From contig CM056583.1 in NCBI GenBank assembly GCA_029721435.1, forward strand, positions 76,325,120-76,389,119: a stretch of DNA of 64,000 bases, given 5' to 3'. Shown here one piece after another: positions 61,931-64,000 of this stretch (position 1 is the first letter of the stretch; every line of letters starts with the position of its first letter). Made by a program: the position numbers and the translations under genes. The stretch comes from Gymnothorax reevesii. Its lineage: Eukaryota > Chordata > Actinopteri > Anguilliformes > Muraenidae. Under the pieces are notes generated by a model. The model saw only the letters and a program-made list of their open reading frames with translations, had not been told where the DNA came from and did no database searches.

Positions 61931-64000
61931 GTAGGTTCAGCCCAAAGAGCACACAATCTAGAGGGATGTGCAGAACAATGCCTCTGATAGTTCACCACCA
62001 AGCAAAGAAAAAAAACATGATCTTGTGTTTATTATTTTAATACAGAATGCTAGACAATATTGAGAATGTGATTTTTTTTAAAGGGTAATGTAAAACGTGA
62101 AGAGATTGAATAAACGAGCGTCAGGCACAGAACCAAAGAAATCAGTAGCAATGCCTGTAGTGCCATCAAAGCTTTTAGGGAAGTCAGCAGTCCATACTCA
62201 GAGCACCGCAAACTGGGCAGTGTGTGCAGGGCAGACCATAATCTGGGGACGGACAAGGGTCAAAGCACTGTCTGCAGGTGACTGGAGAGCAGGACGTAGT
62301 CTATATGGAAAGCTAAGGTCAGTGTCAAGACGGCAGTCCGAGGGGGGTGGGGCAAGTGAGGAAGGTAATAGTGGGCAGGTAGACCGACGAAGGGCTTAGG
62401 GAACTGCAACCTAACAAAAATGATGGCAGGACTGAGAATGCCGGAACAAAGAGCAAAGAACCTAGAAGCAGGAAGAGCAGGAAGTGTGCGCAGTGACAAT
62501 TTGGCAACGTACAATGAAAACTGGGGAACACAGGTAACAAGGACACAGTAGAAAACGGTTGAAGTGGTAGCGCGGTGGGACAACGTACCCGCCCGAAACA
62601 AGACAACACAATGATTCAACGAGTAAAACAATTAAGGGAGAACATACAGATAACAGACAGGACAGGAAAACGGGGGTTGACAGATGAAGACTTTTCACAC
62701 TAACTGAAGGTCTACTCCAAAGCTCATCTTCGTAGATTATGCTGGTGAATGTGGTTTGCACATTTGACAAGAGGAGTCAGGCACTGGCGCACATTTCATA
62801 ACACCTTTTATCCTGCCAGTTTCATCAAAATTCAAACCTCTCTTGACTGAAAAATGCTGCATTCTGCATTTCAATGATGGCCCAATTACTAAATAGCTGT
62901 CATTAGTTGTACTGAAAGCAGTCCTCGCAGGCAGTATGTGCCGTGAGAGTACACTCACATGCTCTCAAAACAAAGAAACCCACGCACGTGTGCACACATG
63001 CACACACAAAAAATAACCTCTTCTTGGACCTTGACACTAATCTTAACCTAAATCTTGTACCCTAACCTGCAAAATCTCCATAAATAACTAACCCAATTTT
63101 ATCCTTAATTTGGCTCCTAACGTTAACCTAGAGCCTTGCTCTAACACTTAACCTTAAAACTAGGTCTAGACCACACCATAAGGAACCTAGCCCTTGGCCC
63201 AGAATTAAGCTGTTTCCCCATGTGGACTCAAAAAAAGGTCCTCTCAGTGCTGGTTTTATTAGCTGTATTTCTGGCCAACTCATTTGAAATAGAACCAAAA
63301 AACAGTACATTACCTGTATGGTCCGGTGTCTATATCCTAGACATGATTTGTTTTTCTGCAGTGGACATTAGTGTTTAGTGCAGGGGGATGGTAATAGCCT
63401 TGTCAACCAGGTCCTTGGTGGAGCAAGAGTGATGATTCTGTCTTGACCAATTAACAGACTGCAGTGTATCTAGCTCCACCTTTTAGAAATGGATCAGTGT
63501 GCTCACTCTACAGATGAGCAACAAAAGGAACAGGATGGGTTGGAACAGTTCTTTTAGTACCAGTCACAACTTTTGACAATGAAAAAACAAAAATAACAGT
63601 TCTAATGTGTAAAAAACGGAACTGAGTCAGACTGCTAGGTGGAAACGAGACAATAGTCCCGAGAGATAGACCTGATCACAAGCACACAAGCGCACACACA
63701 CACACACAAATCCACACCCCCCACACACATACAGACACATGCCCCCGCAATGTACACACACATGCACACAGGCATATGGCTTTTCAACGTTGGAATTGAC
63801 TGCAGCTCTTCTGCACAGTCCTTCCTGCCAGAAAACAGGATTTGTCCCGAGGAATCTGCCGGGAAATGGAGCATTGAGGGGGTGGAAATGCAGAAGCATT
63901 CTCATCCTTCACTGGTATAGGTCATTTCAGCTTGGAGGTAATTGGCAGTCGATAGACTGAACAAAATGAAGGAATACTTAACAGACTGGTGCACTCTACC
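61931..64000. other. loxhd1 intron 36, start (runs off the window)
   Basis: 62095-62680 is purine-rich dispersed-repeat-like text. 63000-63175 has degenerate 'cctaacct'-like phrases. A CA-rich microsatellite lies at about 63691-63790. No sequence resembling the rest of PLAT 14 (GAGTDANVF) was found on the + strand, so exon 37 lies outside. Confidence 0.5.

Noticed and set aside
62260..62770. Leu/Pro/Ser-rich minus-strand ORFs
   Set aside because: They are composition effects of the purine-rich dispersed region on the + strand.
63000..63175. Interstitial telomere-like repeat (cctaacct phrases)
   Set aside because: Too irregular and too few exact TTAGGG units; better described as degenerate simple sequence.
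61931..64000. Possible exon 37 of loxhd1 within the window
   Set aside because: No + strand segment encodes a [12 protein letters not shown] continuation with a phase-1 acceptor.

Overview
This is vertebrate nuclear DNA, almost certainly from a ray-finned (probably teleost) fish. The coding sequence is split into many short exons with GT-AG introns. The introns and flanks carry the repeat types usual in fish genomes: Tc1/mariner-like, hAT-like and piggyBac-like elements, an L2-type LINE, jockey-like LINE ends, a tRNA-derived SINE and many microsatellites. No prokaryotic gene organisation is present. The species cannot be named from the sequence.

One protein-coding gene occupies most of the window on the + strand, from 7068 to beyond the right edge. 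It is the fish orthologue of LOXHD1 (lipoxygenase homology domains 1), a protein of hair-cell stereocilia built almost entirely of PLAT/LH2 beta-sandwich domains. I traced 36 exons whose joined frame stays open for 6181 nt (about 2060 codons). They encode a long Lys/Glu-rich N-terminus (residues 1-254, one exon), thirteen complete PLAT domains (about residues 255-2040) and the first strand of a fourteenth. The last exons lie past 64000.

Layout. 1-1340: broken LINE pieces and a SINE. 1341-6790: intergenic DNA with a 22-bp minisatellite and no recognisable gene. 6800-7067: putative promoter/5' UTR with a palindromic E-box. 7068-61930: LOXHD1 exons 1-36 with introns from 126 bp to 7.3 kb. 61931-64000: the start of intron 36. 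Intron 1 holds a nested stack of transposons (9176-12220). Intron 2 holds several Tc1/mariner-like remnants. Intron 25 holds an L2 LINE beside a long hairpin element.

The most unusual feature is in intron 26/exon 27 (46830-47333). A 72-bp segment spanning the splice acceptor and the first 30 nt of exon 27 has been tandemly copied seven times upstream of the real acceptor. Every copy keeps an AG acceptor, the frame and an open reading frame. The gene therefore has eight equivalent, phase-matched 3' splice sites, which could add 0 to 7 blocks of 24 residues inside PLAT domain 10. Also notable are the greatly enlarged N-terminal exon, the phase-1 introns at nearly every PLAT boundary, and a weak exon 8 donor followed by a pyrimidine tract of about 165 nt.
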